In this document: positions 1 to 9,059 of the stretch, piece after piece
How positions within the stretch are numbered: position 1 is the first letter of the stretch
Layout of the letters: every line of letters begins with the position of its first letter
Source of the DNA: Enterococcus sp. RIT-PI-f
Lineage (GTDB): Bacteria > Bacillota > Bacilli > Lactobacillales > Enterococcaceae
Direction of reading: 5' to 3'
DNA: 64,000 nucleotides
Assembly: GCF_001297065.1 (NCBI RefSeq)
Contig: NZ_LHOX01000018.1
Location: 372,001-436,000, forward strand
Made by a program: the position numbers and the translations under genes
Notes under the pieces: model-generated
The model's database searches: none
What the model was told of the DNA's origin: nothing
Seen by the model: only the letters and a program-made list of their open reading frames with translations

Positions 1-1
1 T

Positions 2-583
2 GCAGGTGTTGTCACATTAAAAAAAGAAAGCACCAAAGATGGTTTTGAAAAAATGCTGGGGGTCAACTATGTTGGCCACTATGAGTTGACCCGTTTGCTG
101 CTGCCGTTGCTCAAACGGGCAGATCATGCGAGGATCGTCATCGTGGCTTCTGGTGCATATCAATTCGTTCCAGATCAGGACCAGGACTTTTTTGATGTGG
201 CGGGGTTCTTGCCATGGCGAGAATATGGGCGTTCAAAGAAAGCGATGATCTTAATGGCAGAAGCTTTCGCAGACCAGTTGCGTAATACGGACATCACGGT
301 AAATGCGCTGCATCCAGGTGCAGTCGCAACCAGCTTAGGTGTCAGTCGCAAAACTGGTTTTGGCAAGGCAGTTTATAAAGTGTTGACACCATTTTTCAAA
401 ACACCGGCACAAGGAGCCGATACGGCTGTGTACTTGGCGACCAGCCCAGAAGTAGCGGCAATCTCGGGGCAATATTTTGTGGATCGGCAGATCACAGCAC
501 TAGATATACCAAATAAAAAACAACAAGCACAAGCGTTATGGGTACAAACCCAAAGAGAGATCGCAGACCACTTGAATCAGTAG
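2..583 (+). CDS. Short-chain dehydrogenase/reductase, 5' end outside window
   Basis: C-terminal part of an SDR-family NAD(P)-dependent oxidoreductase. The frame is open from base 2, where residues AGVVT look like the end of the NAG motif, so the true start and the Rossmann glycine motif lie upstream of the window. The catalytic Ser is in IVIVASGAY and the YxxxK pair in YGRSK; the following NALHPGAV is typical of the family. An internal ATG at 53 is not the start. The substrate cannot be told; the GVNYVGHYELT segment is common in retinol-dehydrogenase-like members. The gene ends 17 bp before a hairpin shared with the next, opposite-strand gene. Confidence 0.85.
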   Translation, partial: AGVVTLKKESTKDGFEKMLGVNYVGHYELTRLLLPLLKRADHARIVIVASGAYQFVPDQDQDFFDVAGFLPWREYGRSKKAMILMAEAFADQLRNTDITVNALHPGAVATSLGVSRKTGFGKAVYKVLTPFFKTPAQGADTAVYLATSPEVAAISGQYFVDRQITALDIPNKKQQAQALWVQTQREIADHLNQ

Positions 584-592
584 TCAATCAGC

Positions 593-635
593 GAAAAAAA
601 AGCGCCCAGAGGAGCCACTAGTTCCTTTGGGCGCT
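593..635 (-). terminator. Intrinsic terminator for the 653-1252 gene
   Basis: A 13-bp stem (601-613 with 623-635, one G:T pair) around a 9-base loop. The A-tract at 594-601 becomes a U-tract when read on the minus strand, so it fits the end of the minus-strand gene. It may also stop the plus-strand SDR gene. Confidence 0.8.
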
Positions 636-652
636 TCACGTATAGCGGCAAG

Positions 653-1252
653 TTACTGCTTGTCTTTTTCTTGTTCTGAGATTGCGCCCTGAACATCGTG
701 GAGCATTGCTTGCAGATCGGCTTCTTTTTGTTTCAAGACAGCCAGATCCTCAATGATTTCTTCTTCTTTCTCAATCTCTGGTGGACGAATCACAAAATTG
801 ATCATTAAAGCAATCAAGGTACCAATAAATGTATCCAGTACCCGATCGAGTGCAAATATGATCGACTCTCCCTGTGGCACACTTAGTGTGATCAACAACA
901 TCGTGGCGATCCCCGAAATAATGCCGGAGTTATTATTGATACCGTCGGATAAAACAATGATGAACATCACCAATGCTGGCAAAACCAAGAGCTCGATCAA
1001 AAAATCATGATGGAAATATTGCTTGGTCAAAAAATAAAAGATAGCAGTACCACCGCCGATCGAATTGCCTAATATTCGAGAACGGCCGAATGACAAAGTC
1101 GTGGTCAGATCTTGACGCAATGAAAACACAGCAGATAAAGCTGCGATCAATGGCTGACCGCGATCCAAAAAATGAAACAAAAGAATACAGAGCATCACAG
1201 CGATCGCTGTTTTGATCGTTCTCATCCCTAAGCGAAACCGCCCTAATTTCAT
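653..1252 (-). CDS. Aromatic acid exporter family (ArAE_1/DUF939-like) membrane protein
   Basis: A 199-residue protein with four to five hydrophobic segments, starting MKLGRFRLGMRTIKTAIAV, then a charged Glu/Lys-rich tail from about residue 160 that looks like a coiled coil. The RxxKTAIAV start and the FSLRQDLTTTLSFGRSRILGNSIGG segment are typical of the FUSC/aromatic acid exporter-like family. A strong AAAGGAGG lies about 8 bases before the ATG. It is divergent from a longer relative at 1349, with 96 bp between. The substrate is unknown; the family name rests on distant similarity to p-hydroxybenzoate efflux proteins. Confidence 0.75.
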   Translation of the reverse strand: MKLGRFRLGMRTIKTAIAVMLCILLFHFLDRGQPLIAALSAVFSLRQDLTTTLSFGRSRILGNSIGGGTAIFYFLTKQYFHHDFLIELLVLPALVMFIIVLSDGINNNSGIISGIATMLLITLSVPQGESIIFALDRVLDTFIGTLIALMINFVIRPPEIEKEEEIIEDLAVLKQKEADLQAMLHDVQGAISEQEKDKQ

Positions 1253-1348
1253 GATGGTGATTCCTCCTTTACCTTATCATAACCAAAGGTTGATAGAAAT
1301 TCTAGTCTTATCCCTTGATGTTTAGTATACTTTTTTGGAGGTGATAAA

Positions 1349-2323
1349 ATGAAAATTGGTTTAAGAACAACTAAAACAGCAATCGCAGCCGGATTGTCAA
1401 TGTACCTAGCGCAAAGTCTAGGCTTGCTCTATGCACCAGCAGCCGGTATTATTGCAGTTTTGAGTGTTGGCAATACGAAAAAAACATCATTATTTACTGC
1501 TGTTGGCCGCTTGATTTCTTTGGCAATCGCCACCGCGCTGGCTTTCATCAGTTTTCATCTCTTAGGCTATGGCCCAGTCGGTTTTGTCTTGTTTCTATTC
1601 TTGTTCATTCCAGTGGCTGTTTACTTCGGACTCACAGATGGTATCGTGGTCAATTCTGTTTTGGTCACGCATTATATGATGGAAGGCACCTTTGCACTGC
1701 CGCTGATTGGCAATGCTTTTTTACTGATGATCATCGGGATTGGCTTTGCCTTGCTATTTAATCTTTATATGCCGAATGGAGAAGAGAAACTGCACGAAGC
1801 CCAGTTAGCTGTAGAACAGACGTTTAAAAGTCTTTTAAAAGATTTGGCGCAATCATTTATGACGGGCACCGACGTATTGCCCAGTCAGTGTGTCCGCTTG
1901 TTTGATCAAATCAAAGAAGGACAGTATCAAGCAAAAATACATCAAGAAAACCAATGGGTTTCCTCCACGGGCTACTATGAAGCGTACTTTACGATGCGGC
2001 TAACACAGGCCCGACTGTTGATGGATATGACGGAGATCTTGCAACATATCCAAGTAGAAGAATCCTATTCGATCACGTTCCAATCCGTGTTGCGCTATAC
2101 AGCAGACACATTCCATGAAAACAATGATGGGCAGTTGATTTTGGCAAAAATAGAGGCACTACATGCAGATTATCGGCAAAAACCATTGCCGAAAACCCGC
2201 AGTGAATTCGAAAATCGTGCCCAATTGTTTCAGTTTTTACAGACCTTTAAAAGTTTTATTGAAGTGAAGGCTGATTTTTCAGAACAAATCCATTCGTCTC
2301 CAAATCATAAGCGTTCAGTTTAA
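1349..2323 (+). CDS. Aromatic acid exporter family protein with C-terminal soluble domain
   Basis: A 324-residue membrane protein. The N-terminal half (about residues 1-150) has hydrophobic helices and begins MKIGLRTTKTAIAAGLSMYL, matching the ArAE_1 (DUF939) family. The C-terminal half is soluble and helical, as in full-length family members. It is preceded by TTGGAGGTGAT at good distance. The divergent neighbour at 653-1252 shares the RTxKTAIA opening but lacks most of the soluble half, so the two may be diverged paralogues. Function and substrate are not established by the sequence. Confidence 0.8.
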   Translation: MKIGLRTTKTAIAAGLSMYLAQSLGLLYAPAAGIIAVLSVGNTKKTSLFTAVGRLISLAIATALAFISFHLLGYGPVGFVLFLFLFIPVAVYFGLTDGIVVNSVLVTHYMMEGTFALPLIGNAFLLMIIGIGFALLFNLYMPNGEEKLHEAQLAVEQTFKSLLKDLAQSFMTGTDVLPSQCVRLFDQIKEGQYQAKIHQENQWVSSTGYYEAYFTMRLTQARLLMDMTEILQHIQVEESYSITFQSVLRYTADTFHENNDGQLILAKIEALHADYRQKPLPKTRSEFENRAQLFQFLQTFKSFIEVKADFSEQIHSSPNHKRSV

Positions 2324-2354
2324 AAAAAATGCCCCCGGCAAGATGCAGGGGGTA
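2322..2354. terminator. Bidirectional terminator between convergent genes
   Basis: Stem ATGCCCCC / GGGGGTAT (one G:T pair) around CGGCAAGATGCA, flanked by an A8 tract on the left. It lies between the ends of the genes at 1349-2323 (+) and 2359-3312 (-); the U-tract is better on the minus strand. Confidence 0.75.
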
Positions 2355-2358
2355 TTGT

Positions 2359-3312
2359 TTATTGTTGCGCCCAAAAAGCTTGCATTTGATCAAGGACTTC
2401 GATCACGTCTGTCGTTAGGTGGATGGAACCCTCAGACGTTCCTTCAATCGTTTTGAGCATATTCTCGATTTCATAATTCAACGCTTGATTGGTATCGCCA
2501 ACAGCGATCGTCTCTGTTTGTCCATTCCGAAAATGGATCATGGCTAAATCGGCGCGGGGGTATTCGTCCACGGTGATATAGCCTTCTTCAAAGGCAACGA
2601 TCCCTGTTTTAGGCATTTTCGCTTGGAAGGTCAGTGTGACATTGGCCATTTCATCCGCTGGATTGCGCAGAATCGTGACAGACTGTTCATCAACACCGGT
2701 GGAAAATGGTTTCATATCGCTAAAAATAACTTCCGGTGCTTCGCTCATAAAAAATCTGGCGAAGGATACAGCGTATGTACCGATGTCTAAAAGGGCACCG
2801 CCGCCTAGATCAGGGTTGAAGAATCGATTGGTTGGATCTGGATCTTTGTAGCTGCCAAAAGGTGCTTGGATCATTTTCAACTTGCCAAGTCGCCCTGCAT
2901 TGATTTGTTCTTTCAGGGCTGCATATAAAGGCATATTGAAAATCGTCATGGCCTCTTCCAAGATCAAGCCCTTTTCTTTAGCCAAGGCCAACTCTTCAGC
3001 CAACTCATCAGCATTTGTCGTGATGGCTTTTTCACACAGTACGTGTTTGCCTGCTATCAAAGATTGCATAATAAATTCATGGTGCAGATCATTTGGCACC
3101 GCGATGTATACAATATCGATCGCAGGATCAGCCAAAAGATCCTCGGTTGTAGCGTAAGCCTTTGGCACCTTATATTGCTCAGCAAATTTTTCAACTTTTT
3201 GCAAATTACGGGCACTGACGCCATACAATTCACTGTTTGGACTTTGGAATCCTGCGGCAAATTGATGCGCGATATCGCCTAAACCAATCATGCCCCAACG
3301 GTATGTTTTCAT
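2359..3312 (-). CDS. Gfo/Idh/MocA family NAD(P)-dependent oxidoreductase
   Basis: A 317-residue protein with an N-terminal Rossmann fold (WGMIGLGDIAHQFAAG) and a C-terminal alpha/beta domain. The family EKP motif reads CEKAITTN, so the usual proline is alanine while the lysine is kept; the later GGGALLDIGTYAVSF segment is typical of the family's second half. Members oxidise or reduce sugars, inositols or dihydrodiols; the substrate cannot be assigned. ATGAAGGAGATGATC precedes the ATG. It appears to be a single-gene transcript, convergent with the preceding gene. Confidence 0.85.
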   Translation of the reverse strand: MKTYRWGMIGLGDIAHQFAAGFQSPNSELYGVSARNLQKVEKFAEQYKVPKAYATTEDLLADPAIDIVYIAVPNDLHHEFIMQSLIAGKHVLCEKAITTNADELAEELALAKEKGLILEEAMTIFNMPLYAALKEQINAGRLGKLKMIQAPFGSYKDPDPTNRFFNPDLGGGALLDIGTYAVSFARFFMSEAPEVIFSDMKPFSTGVDEQSVTILRNPADEMANVTLTFQAKMPKTGIVAFEEGYITVDEYPRADLAMIHFRNGQTETIAVGDTNQALNYEIENMLKTIEGTSEGSIHLTTDVIEVLDQMQAFWAQQ

Positions 3313-3439
3313 AGATGATCATCTCCTTCATTTTATAGTATAGCAAACTTCTGAGAATGTTTAAAATAATCAAAAAGCAAGGCAAAAAGTTTCTTTTCCC
3401 TGCAGCTTTCAGTAAAATAAGAGATAGGAGGGGATAAGT

Positions 3440-3943
3440 ATGCATCACGTATCAATTGCCATTATTTTAAACACGATCATTGAACAATACGTATCTGAAA
3501 ACCAATTCTATGAACAACAACTTGGGATCGACGCTTCACAATGGGAAGCATGGAAGGCTGGGAAAGTCAGTTTGTCGCCTGCTGAGAATCAAAAAGTCAA
3601 ATTATTATTTTCTGATTATGAGTGGATGCTGATTCAAAAATTGGTTCGTCAAACAGTCATTTATCCAGAAAAACGCCATTTGGGTGTGCAAGAGTTTAAA
3701 AAAATGAAGACGCAGATTGCCCGAAAGTGGCTTGGCAGCGATTTAGCAAAGGTAGAAATATTAACACAATCTGAAGAAATCGTCCAATACCTTGATTTAC
3801 GGGTGAGTATTACGTATGATGAATGGGGTTATGACGATATTCTGAATTTTCGCTTGCCCGCATTCGTGCAACAACAAATCAAAAATGACAAAGTTGAACT
3901 GTTGACTTGGGTGAAAGAAAATTTAGAAGAAACTTATCATTAA
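3440..3943 (+). CDS. Hypothetical protein, 167 residues
   Basis: Not recognised. The protein is soluble and mixed-charge, with a helical N-terminus (MHHVSIAIILNTIIEQYVSE), a tryptophan-containing LGIDASQWEAWKAG stretch that could be a helix-turn-helix, and no signal peptide. GATAGGAGGGGATAAGT precedes the ATG, so translation is well supported. It ends 13 bp before the VanY-like gene and probably shares its transcript with the two wall hydrolases that follow. A regulatory role is only a guess from the possible HTH. Confidence 0.7.
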   Translation: MHHVSIAIILNTIIEQYVSENQFYEQQLGIDASQWEAWKAGKVSLSPAENQKVKLLFSDYEWMLIQKLVRQTVIYPEKRHLGVQEFKKMKTQIARKWLGSDLAKVEILTQSEEIVQYLDLRVSITYDEWGYDDILNFRLPAFVQQQIKNDKVELLTWVKENLEETYH

Positions 3944-3956
3944 AGGTAGGATCTAT

Positions 3957-4787
3957 TTGAAAAAGTATTATGGTATTATTGCAGCTACGTCCTTTTTCGT
4001 ATTGGTATGTTTGTCGGTAGAAATCGGCAAAGGTGCTGTGATGAACGAGGCAGCGTCTGCACAAGACAGTCGTGAAGAAAATCAAACAAGCACGTCTGCA
4101 GCACAATCTACAACACAATCCACTATACAAGCAACTACACAAAGCACAACGGGGACAAGCGAGAGTCAAACCGATGATTTTCCAAATGTTTCCTTGGGTG
4201 ATTGGTCGATGGTTTTAGTTGGACCAAAGTATAAAATTGATCAAGAAATCTCACAATCTGGGTTATCAAAACTAAGTAACGGTTATTTGGTTGACAAGCG
4301 AATCGTATCTGCTTATGATGACTTGGCAGCTGCTGCTAAGAAAGCAGGTTATCCTTTGGTGATGGTCTCGGCTTATCGATCAGTGGCCTATCAAAGGAAA
4401 ATCTTTGATGCCAATGTTGATACGTTGATGGCTCGCGGAGAGTCAAAAGAGGCTGCCGAAAAAACAACGAAATTGACGTTTACTGAACCAGGGTATAGTG
4501 AACACCATACAGGTTTGGCAATCGATGTCGTGGATCAAGCATGGTATCAAGACCATACGACGGATGTCTTAGATCATCGATTTGGAGACACTGATGGCGG
4601 CAAATGGATTCAAGCCCATGCCCGTGAATATGGCTTTATCGTGCGTTACCCAGAAGGTAAATATGACATCACACAGATTGATTATGAACCATGGCATTTA
4701 CGCTATGTAGGTGTAGCAGCAGCCACTTATATAGAAGAAAATCAATTGACGTTTGAAGAATTTATTGACCAAGTAAAGGAGCGGTAA
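3957..4787 (+). CDS. VanY-like D,D-carboxypeptidase (peptidase M15B)
   Basis: A 276-residue exported zinc peptidase predicted to trim D-Ala from peptidoglycan stem peptides. A signal anchor (about residues 5-27) is followed by a Ser/Thr/Gln-rich linker (about 38-64) and the M15B domain. Zinc and catalytic motifs are visible: SAYRS, then SEHHTGLAIDV (SxHxxGxAxD-like) and EPWHLRYVG. The start is TTG at 3957, preceded by AAAGGTAGG; no in-frame ATG sits nearby. The cysteine in the signal (FVLVCLS) has Val at -1, so a lipoprotein is unlikely. It is followed 6 bp later by a glucosaminidase, suggesting coordinated wall turnover. Nothing indicates a vancomycin-resistance cluster. Confidence 0.88.
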   Translation: MKKYYGIIAATSFFVLVCLSVEIGKGAVMNEAASAQDSREENQTSTSAAQSTTQSTIQATTQSTTGTSESQTDDFPNVSLGDWSMVLVGPKYKIDQEISQSGLSKLSNGYLVDKRIVSAYDDLAAAAKKAGYPLVMVSAYRSVAYQRKIFDANVDTLMARGESKEAAEKTTKLTFTEPGYSEHHTGLAIDVVDQAWYQDHTTDVLDHRFGDTDGGKWIQAHAREYGFIVRYPEGKYDITQIDYEPWHLRYVGVAAATYIEENQLTFEEFIDQVKER

Positions 4788-4793
4788 TCGTTA

Positions 4794-5396
4794 ATGGCAA
4801 GAAAAAAGAAAAAGAATAGCCGTTTTCCTTTGGTCTTTTTAGGCGTTATCCTGATTGGGATCGCCTTTATTTTCTCATTGAATAGTTTGGCTGACCCAGT
4901 ACCAAAAAACGACCAAGAAAATGCTGCAGAAATGACCCAGCAAGCATTCATCGATTATTTGGCACCCCATGCTGAAGAATTGCAAAAGGGGTATGGCATC
5001 TTGCCTAGCATTATTTTGGGGCAGGCTATCTTGGAATCGGATTGGGGCAAAAGTACATTAGCAAGTGAATACCATAATTTGTTTGGAATTAAGTCATTTG
5101 GCCATTCAAAAAAAGTGACATTAGATACCCAAGAGTTTTATAATGGAGAATGGGTAACGATTCAAGGTGATTTCCGGGTCTATGATTCATGGGAAGAGTC
5201 AATGGATGACCACACCATGCTATTTGTGAATGGTGTTGATTGGAATCCGGCGCTTTACGAGCATGTATTGACAGCAACTGATTATCAGACTGCTGCACAG
5301 GCATTGCAAGATGCAGGATATGCGACGGATCCTGATTATGCCGCCAAGATTATTTCTGTGATCGAAACCTATCAATTGGATCGTTTTGACCAATAA
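4794..5396 (+). CDS. Membrane-anchored N-acetylglucosaminidase (GH73-type)
   Basis: A 200-residue protein with a basic N-terminus (MARKKKKNSR), one transmembrane/signal segment at about 11-30, and a single glucosaminidase domain. ILGQAILESDWGKSTLASEYHNLFGIK carries the GH73 signature with the likely catalytic Glu in AILESDWG. There are no LysM or SH3 repeats, so it is shorter than AtlA-type autolysins and probably stays membrane-tethered. An AAAGGAGCGG site precedes the ATG. The gap to the carboxypeptidase gene is 6 bp, so the two are likely co-translated and act together on peptidoglycan. Confidence 0.87.
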   Translation: MARKKKKNSRFPLVFLGVILIGIAFIFSLNSLADPVPKNDQENAAEMTQQAFIDYLAPHAEELQKGYGILPSIILGQAILESDWGKSTLASEYHNLFGIKSFGHSKKVTLDTQEFYNGEWVTIQGDFRVYDSWEESMDDHTMLFVNGVDWNPALYEHVLTATDYQTAAQALQDAGYATDPDYAAKIISVIETYQLDRFDQ

Positions 5397-5419
5397 ATGA
5401 TAAAGAGAGTTGGTTGGCT

Positions 5420-6100
5420 ATGGAAGAAAAATTTATGCCAAAAATCACGACGGATCTACGCAAAGATATCGTAAAAGTACCAAAGGTGATCCGAGAAGCC
5501 AGTGGCATTCAAATCTTCGGTAAACAAATTCGTTCCATAATTTTTACTACTGACATTGCGATCATTCGCAATACCAATGCGGATGCAGTGATTGCAGTCT
5601 ATCCTTTTACCCCTCATCCAGCGATTACGAAGGCCATCATTGAAGCCGCAGATATTCCAGTTTTTTCTGGCGTAGGGGGTGGGTTGACCCAAGGGTTTCG
5701 CTCTTCTTATATGAGCATGTTTGCGGAAGCGCAAGGTTCGATCGGTGTGGTACTCAATGGCCCGACGCCTTTAAAGACAGTCGAGCAAGTTTGCAAGGTG
5801 GTGGACATCCCTGTCATCAGCACTGTGACCAGCAAATATACGGAAATCGACGCCAAACTCGAAGCCGGTGTCAAAGTTATCAATATCAGTGCGGGGAAAG
5901 ATACAGCAGAAACAGTCGCTTTCTTCCGTAAAAAATATCCCAAACTGCCTATCATTGCAACGGGGGGACCCACAGAAGAAAGTATTTTGGAAACGATCGA
6001 AGCTGGCGCCAATGCCATTACCTATACGCCACCTTCAAATGGCGAGTTGTTCAGTAAGAAAATGGATCACTACCGTGATATGGAAAAACCTGAACAATAA
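5420..6100 (+). CDS. Conserved TIM-barrel-like protein of unknown function
   Basis: About 226 residues with repeated beta-alpha units: ADAVIAVYPF, IPVFSGVGGG, GSIGVVLNGP, IPVISTV, VKVINISAG, IIATGGPTEESI and ANAITYTPP. The strand-ending glycines and the terminal GGPT motif resemble phosphate-binding loops of (beta/alpha)8 enzymes such as HisA/TrpF or ThiE relatives, but I do not recognise a specific reaction. Similar enterococcal proteins are often labelled 'hydrolase' without experimental basis. ATG at 5420 is chosen over a TTG at 5414 because of spacing from the AAAGAGAG site. It follows the wall hydrolases closely. Confidence 0.7.
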   Translation: MEEKFMPKITTDLRKDIVKVPKVIREASGIQIFGKQIRSIIFTTDIAIIRNTNADAVIAVYPFTPHPAITKAIIEAADIPVFSGVGGGLTQGFRSSYMSMFAEAQGSIGVVLNGPTPLKTVEQVCKVVDIPVISTVTSKYTEIDAKLEAGVKVINISAGKDTAETVAFFRKKYPKLPIIATGGPTEESILETIEAGANAITYTPPSNGELFSKKMDHYRDMEKPEQ

Positions 6101-6136
6101 ATGAGAATAATCTTATTTTTTTCGGGGTTTCTGAAC

Positions 6137-6165
6137 TTGCTATTTTAATCAAATCAAGGCATAAT
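6137..6165 (+). promoter_or_regulatory. Promoter of the xpt-pbuX transcript
   Basis: TTGCTA, a 17-bp spacer, then CATAAT. The predicted start near 6172 lies just upstream of the riboswitch aptamer, which fits the expected layout. Confidence 0.6.
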
Positions 6166-6185
6166 CGATTTTATCATAAAAAATT

Positions 6186-6250
6186 ACTTGTATATCGTCG
6201 AAATATGGTCGACAGTTTCTACCCAATACCTTAAATATTGGACTATAAGT
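6186..6250 (+). promoter_or_regulatory. Guanine-class purine riboswitch aptamer
   Basis: All three helices of the purine aptamer can be drawn: P1 ACTTGTA/TATAAGT, P2 GTCGA/TCGAC around AATATGG, and P3 CCAATA/TATTGG around CCTTAAA. The conserved AGTTTCTACC joining segment is present. The discriminator in GACTAT is C (the add adenine aptamer has GATTAT), so guanine or hypoxanthine is the expected ligand. Position upstream of xpt-pbuX is the same as in Bacillus subtilis. Confidence 0.95.
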
Positions 6251-6264
6251 AAAAATCGTGCCTG

Positions 6265-6306
6265 AAGACACTTTTTTTGCTTTTGCAAAAGAAGTGTCTT
6301 TTTTTT
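6265..6306 (+). terminator. Riboswitch-controlled terminator before xpt
   Basis: A 16-bp stem (6265-6280 with 6285-6300, one T:G pair), TTTT loop and a run of T. It lies 14 bases after the aptamer and before the xpt ribosome site, as expected for an OFF switch that terminates when ligand is bound. Confidence 0.9.
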
Positions 6307-6319
6307 CAGGATAGAATAG

Positions 6320-6919
<600 letters not shown>

Positions 6920-6920
6920 A

Positions 6921-8240
6921 ATGAAAGAAACCAATAGTCGGGCAGCTGTCCTTGGTTTGCAGCATTTGCTAGCGATGTACGCAGGCGCAGTAGCTGTCCC
7001 TTTGTTGATCGGCACAGGTTTGGGATTCAATGAAAGCCAAATGACCTACTTGATTTCAATCGATATCTTTATGTGTGGCGTGGCAACTTTGCTGCAATTA
7101 GTAGTGACCCGCTTCTTTGGGATTGGCTTGCCAGTTGTATTGGGCTGTGCGATCCAAGCGGTTTCTCCTCTAATTTTGATTGGTACCAAATCAGGCATCT
7201 CTGCCATCTATGGCGCAGTGATCGCAGCAGGCATCTTTATTGTGTTGATCGCTGGTGTATTTTCAAAAATCAAAGTTTTGTTCCCCCCATTAGTGACTGG
7301 CACTGTGATCACTGTTATCGGACTGACGCTGATTCCCGTCGCCATCACGAAAATCGGCGGTGGCGATGCTGCAGCCGCTGATTTTGGCAGCAGCACCAAT
7401 TTGCTGATTGGTTTCGTGACCATTGCATTGATCATCGGTGTCCAAGTTTTAGGCAGAGGCTTTTTGCGTTCGATTGCCGTGTTGGTGGGCCTTGTAGGCG
7501 GAACGATTTTGGCAGCGTTCCTCGGGCTAGTTGATTTGTCGGCAATCAGCCATGCGCCAATTTTCCACTTGCCCCAACCGTTTTACTTTGGCAAACCAAC
7601 GTTTGATATTTGGTCGATTGTCTTGATGATCATTATTTCAATCGTGAGCTTAGTAGAATCAACGGGTGTCTATTTTGCATTAGGAGATATCACAGAAAAA
7701 CCCATCACAGGGGATGATCTGAAACGAGGCTATCGGGCAGAAGGTTTGGCGGTTATCTTAGGTGGGATTTTTAATACGTTCCCTTATACTGGTTTCTCTC
7801 AAAATGTCGGCCTGGTTCAATTATCAGGTATCAAAACACGGAAACCGATTTTCTTTTCAGCACTCTTTTTGATTATTTTGGGCTTGTTTCCTAAAATTGG
7901 TGCGATTGCACAAATTATTCCTGAAGCTGTTTTAGGCGGTGGGATGTTGGTGATGTTTGGGATGGTGGCTGTGCAAGGAATGAAAATGTTGAGTAAAGTC
8001 GATTTTGCCAATGACAAAAATCTGCTGATCATCGCCGTGTCGATCGGCTTTGGCTTAGGTTTCAATACGATGCCCACATTATTCAGTCAAATGCCTGAAA
8101 CAGTGCAAATGTTCACTGGAAATGGGATTGTCATGAGTAGTTTGACAGCCATTGTTCTGAATTTAGTCTTTAACGGTCTGCCAAAAGCGTCAAAAGAAAG
8201 CGATTTGGCTTTTGCTGTTGAAGAAACGAAAGACATATAG
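6921..8240 (+). CDS. pbuX: Xanthine permease (NCS2/UraA-type)
   Basis: About 439 residues with roughly 12-14 hydrophobic segments. The NCS2 signature is visible in GLPVVLGCAIQAVSPLI and in SIVSLVESTGVYFALGD, where the Glu is a typical substrate-binding residue, plus the NTFPYTGFSQNVGLVQLSG segment. ATG at 6921 is preferred over 6912 because the AGAAGGAG site would be only a base or two from the earlier ATG. It is co-transcribed with xpt. Expected role: uptake of xanthine by proton symport. Confidence 0.93.
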   Translation: MKETNSRAAVLGLQHLLAMYAGAVAVPLLIGTGLGFNESQMTYLISIDIFMCGVATLLQLVVTRFFGIGLPVVLGCAIQAVSPLILIGTKSGISAIYGAVIAAGIFIVLIAGVFSKIKVLFPPLVTGTVITVIGLTLIPVAITKIGGGDAAAADFGSSTNLLIGFVTIALIIGVQVLGRGFLRSIAVLVGLVGGTILAAFLGLVDLSAISHAPIFHLPQPFYFGKPTFDIWSIVLMIIISIVSLVESTGVYFALGDITEKPITGDDLKRGYRAEGLAVILGGIFNTFPYTGFSQNVGLVQLSGIKTRKPIFFSALFLIILGLFPKIGAIAQIIPEAVLGGGMLVMFGMVAVQGMKMLSKVDFANDKNLLIIAVSIGFGLGFNTMPTLFSQMPETVQMFTGNGIVMSSLTAIVLNLVFNGLPKASKESDLAFAVEETKDI

Positions 8241-8262
8241 CACGTTGGATTATGTGCAGTCA

Positions 8263-8316
8263 AAAAACCAGATGTACCTGTTGTTGGGATCAACAATGGT
8301 CTTCTGGTTTTTTTAT
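8263..8316 (+). terminator. Terminator of xpt-pbuX
   Basis: A long imperfect hairpin with AAAAACCAGA...TCTGGTTTTT outer stem and GTTGTTG/CAACAA inner stem, followed by T6. Confidence 0.85.
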
Positions 8317-8378
8317 TTTTCGTAAAAAGTTCGATTTAAACTATTTTTATCCCACGACCTGCGCATAAGTATCGGTTT

Positions 8379-8453
8379 AAAACGAACATTATATATTTTA
8401 TCTATAAAATAGTTCGAAAAAATTTTGACTTTTTCGCAGTCGGTTGCTAGTAT
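8379..8453 (+). promoter_or_regulatory. PurBox-containing promoter of purE
   Basis: Promoter TTGACT (8425-8430), 17-bp spacer, TAGTAT (8448-8453) with an upstream TGC extended -10. A PurBox-like AAAACGAACATTA has its CGAA at 8383-8386, 42 bp before the -35, placing it near -75 from the predicted start. A second, inverted box (TAGTTCGAAAA) has TTCG at 8413-8416. Established: PurR of Bacillus (repressor) and Lactococcus (activator, box near -76) bind CGAA-core sites. The single-distance match to the Lactococcus layout suggests activation. Confidence 0.7.
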
Positions 8454-8555
8454 TTAGATTGTAAGTGACATGCGATTGTCAAATGATCGTCAGGGTCAAC
8501 CTGAAGTCGATAGATGGACCCGAATAAGATGAAATCGATCCTTGGAGGAGATAGA

Positions 8556-9059
8556 ATGAAACCTTTAGTTGCTGTGATCATGGGTAGTACATCGGATTGG
8601 GAAACGATGCAAGCAAGCTGTGCTATCTTAGATGAGTTGGAGATTTCCTATTTGAAAAAAGTGGTGTCTGCACATCGAACACCAGATTTGATGTTTTCTT
8701 TTGCTGAAGAAGCCAGGGGAAATGGCTTAAAAGTGATCATTGCAGGGGCTGGCGGAGCGGCTCATTTGCCAGGGATGGTCGCGGCCAAAACGACATTACC
8801 AGTGATTGGTGTACCTGTTCAGTCCAAAGCACTGAATGGCTTGGATTCTTTGTTATCGATCGTTCAAATGCCGGCGGGTGTGCCCGTAGCGACCACTGCC
8901 ATCGGAAAAGCAGGGGCTTCTAATGCAGGACTACTTGCAGGACAGATGCTTTCCATGTATGATTTAAAGATAGCGGAGAAATTAGACGCGCGAAGAAATA
9001 AACTTAAAGAAATCGTAATGGAAAGTAGTGATCAACTTGATGAAACCATTAATGCCTAA
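8556..9059 (+). CDS. purE: N5-carboxyaminoimidazole ribonucleotide mutase
   Basis: A 167-residue class I PurE that converts N5-CAIR to CAIR in de novo purine synthesis. It starts [18 protein letters not shown] with the nucleotide-binding SGSxSD-like GSTSDW; AHRTPD and [12 protein letters not shown] are the other family motifs. ATG 8556 has GGAGGAGATAG directly upstream, so a longer reading frame from 8514 is not used. It overlaps purK, the next enzyme substrate-wise, which supplies N5-CAIR. Confidence 0.96.
   Translation: MKPLVAVIMGSTSDWETMQASCAILDELEISYLKKVVSAHRTPDLMFSFAEEARGNGLKVIIAGAGGAAHLPGMVAAKTTLPVIGVPVQSKALNGLDSLLSIVQMPAGVPVATTAIGKAGASNAGLLAGQMLSMYDLKIAEKLDARRNKLKEIVMESSDQLDETINA

Noticed and set aside
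3957-4787. VanY-like protein as a lipoprotein or part of a vancomycin-resistance cluster
   Set aside because: Val precedes the signal-peptide cysteine, so no good lipobox; no vanH/A/X, racemase or two-component genes lie nearby.
6186-6250. Adenine-specific purine riboswitch
   Set aside because: The discriminator in GACTAT is C, as in the xpt guanine aptamer; adenine aptamers have T there (GATTAT), and the genes downstream are for xanthine.
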